Positions 23,365-23,996 of a stretch of 23,996 nucleotides of DNA are shown piece by piece. Within the stretch, counting starts at the first letter, position 1, and the number at the start of each line of letters is the position of its first letter. Position numbers and translations under genes: made by a program. This DNA is from CAYZPE01 sp046050145 (lineage in GTDB: Bacteria > Patescibacteriota > Minisyncoccia > Phycocordibacterales > CAYZPE01), in contig JBJOQC010000002.1 of the NCBI GenBank assembly GCA_046050145.1, positions 1 to 23,996 on the forward strand, read 5' to 3'. The notes below the pieces were generated by a model that was not told the DNA's origin, searched no databases, and saw only the letters and a list, made by a program, of their open reading frames with translations.

Positions 23365-23996
23365 CTAGTAGTCCATTCCTCCTGGCATTCCACCACCACC
23401 CATCATTGACTTTTCCTCTTTTGGTTCTTCTGCTATAGCAACCTCTGTTGTAAGAAGTATAGAAGCTGCTGAAACAGCATTTTGAAGTGCTGTACGGGTT
23501 ACTTTTACTGGATCGATAATTCCCGCCTTCACCATGTCTTCTATATATTCATCAGTAACTGCATTATATCCAGCATTTTCATGCTCTGATTCCATTACTT
23601 TATTTACCACCACAGATCCATCATTCTTACCAACATTAATTACAATCTGTTGAAGTGGAGCCTGAAGAGCTTTCAAAACAATCTCATATCCAATAGCATG
23701 TTCTCGCGAATCACTACTTACAACCTTCTTCTGAGACATTTTTCGTGCCACACGAACAAGTGCACTTCCTCCTCCTGCCACAATTCCCTCTTCAATCGCT
23801 GCCTTTGTGGCATTCACCGCATCTTCAATCTTCAATTTCAAATATTTCATCTCTGTTTCTGTTGCAGCACCCACTCGAATTACTGCGACACCTCCCGAAA
23901 GTTTTGCAATCCGCTCATCAAGCTTTTCAATATCATATTTTGATTTTGTATCTTCTCTCTGTGATCGAAGTGAAGAAACTCGCACATCAATGTCGG
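23365..23996 (-). CDS. groL: Chaperonin GroEL, C-terminal third (5' end outside the window)
   Basis: The 3' part of the 60-kDa chaperonin that folds proteins in the cytosol with GroES. About 210 residues are visible. They run from the end of the apical domain (RSQREDTKSKYDIEKLDERIAKLSGG cut here to its start, RSQREDTKSKYD) through GVAVIRVGAATETEMK, AAIEEGIVAGGGSALVRV, the equatorial segment DPVKVTRTALQNAVSAASI, and the flexible tail MMGGGGMPGGMDY. The Gly-Met-rich tail that lines the cavity floor is intact. The frame stays open to the right edge with no start inside the window; an internal GTG at 23983-23985 is a codon, not a start. A strong hairpin lies 43 bases after the stop. Confidence 0.97.
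   Translation of the reverse strand, partial: DIDVRVSSLRSQREDTKSKYDIEKLDERIAKLSGGVAVIRVGAATETEMKYLKLKIEDAVNATKAAIEEGIVAGGGSALVRVARKMSQKKVVSSDSREHAIGYEIVLKALQAPLQQIVINVGKNDGSVVVNKVMESEHENAGYNAVTDEYIEDMVKAGIIDPVKVTRTALQNAVSAASILLTTEVAIAEEPKEEKSMMGGGGMPGGMDY

Overview
The window looks like a low-GC chromosome segment from a candidate phyla radiation (Patescibacteria, probably parcubacterial) bacterium. This is inferred from gene content, not from a marker gene: a giant YadA-head/S74 fibre protein, DUF2341-LamG surface proteins, a surface protein with 'GYAW..xxGWINF' repeats, compact operons and very short leaders. Every gene I can support lies on the minus strand, so the window is best read from right to left. 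TGA is used as a stop (in ATGA overlaps), so the code is the standard bacterial one.

Housekeeping block (about 19.6-24.0 kb): the 3' part of groEL ends in a strong hairpin. It is followed by lemA-htpX-pgsA (a membrane-quality-control pair and a CDP-alcohol phosphotransferase) and tRNA-Ser(GGA), which starts 3 bases after pgsA. Next come a small structured GC-rich region flanked by a 29-bp direct repeat of the tRNA 3' end, a DUF218/YdcF-like gene and a DUF192 gene.

Nucleotide metabolism (15.4-19.4 kb): nrdA and nrdB encode a class I ribonucleotide reductase. The beta subunit keeps all six metal ligands but has Phe at the usual radical-tyrosine position, which points to a metal-based (class Ic-like) radical store. 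The alpha subunit has a long C-terminal tail with three VGFA(K/R) motifs. An exact DnaA box lies upstream of nrdA.

Surface block (1-15.4 kb): a membrane-anchored protein with GYAW repeats and DUF5011 domains is followed by a five-gene, very tightly packed operon. That operon encodes a 1950-residue fibre with three YadA-like head blocks, an S74 intramolecular chaperone and a C-terminal DUF5011 domain; a 167-residue membrane-anchored protein; and three LamG-rich secreted proteins joined by ATGA overlaps. The last of these runs off the left edge. The LamG genes are mosaics of shared modules, and a 114-bp, 97% identical repeat spans two of their gene junctions. I read this as a recombining locus for surface display, adhesion or glycan binding. 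That function is inference.

There is no CRISPR array, insertion sequence or rRNA. The most unusual items are the fibre with extra domains beyond its self-cleaving chaperone, the repeat-driven LamG array, the tRNA-Ser 3'-end duplication enclosing a structured element, the Phe-containing RNR beta subunit, and promoter spacings that predict leaderless mRNAs.
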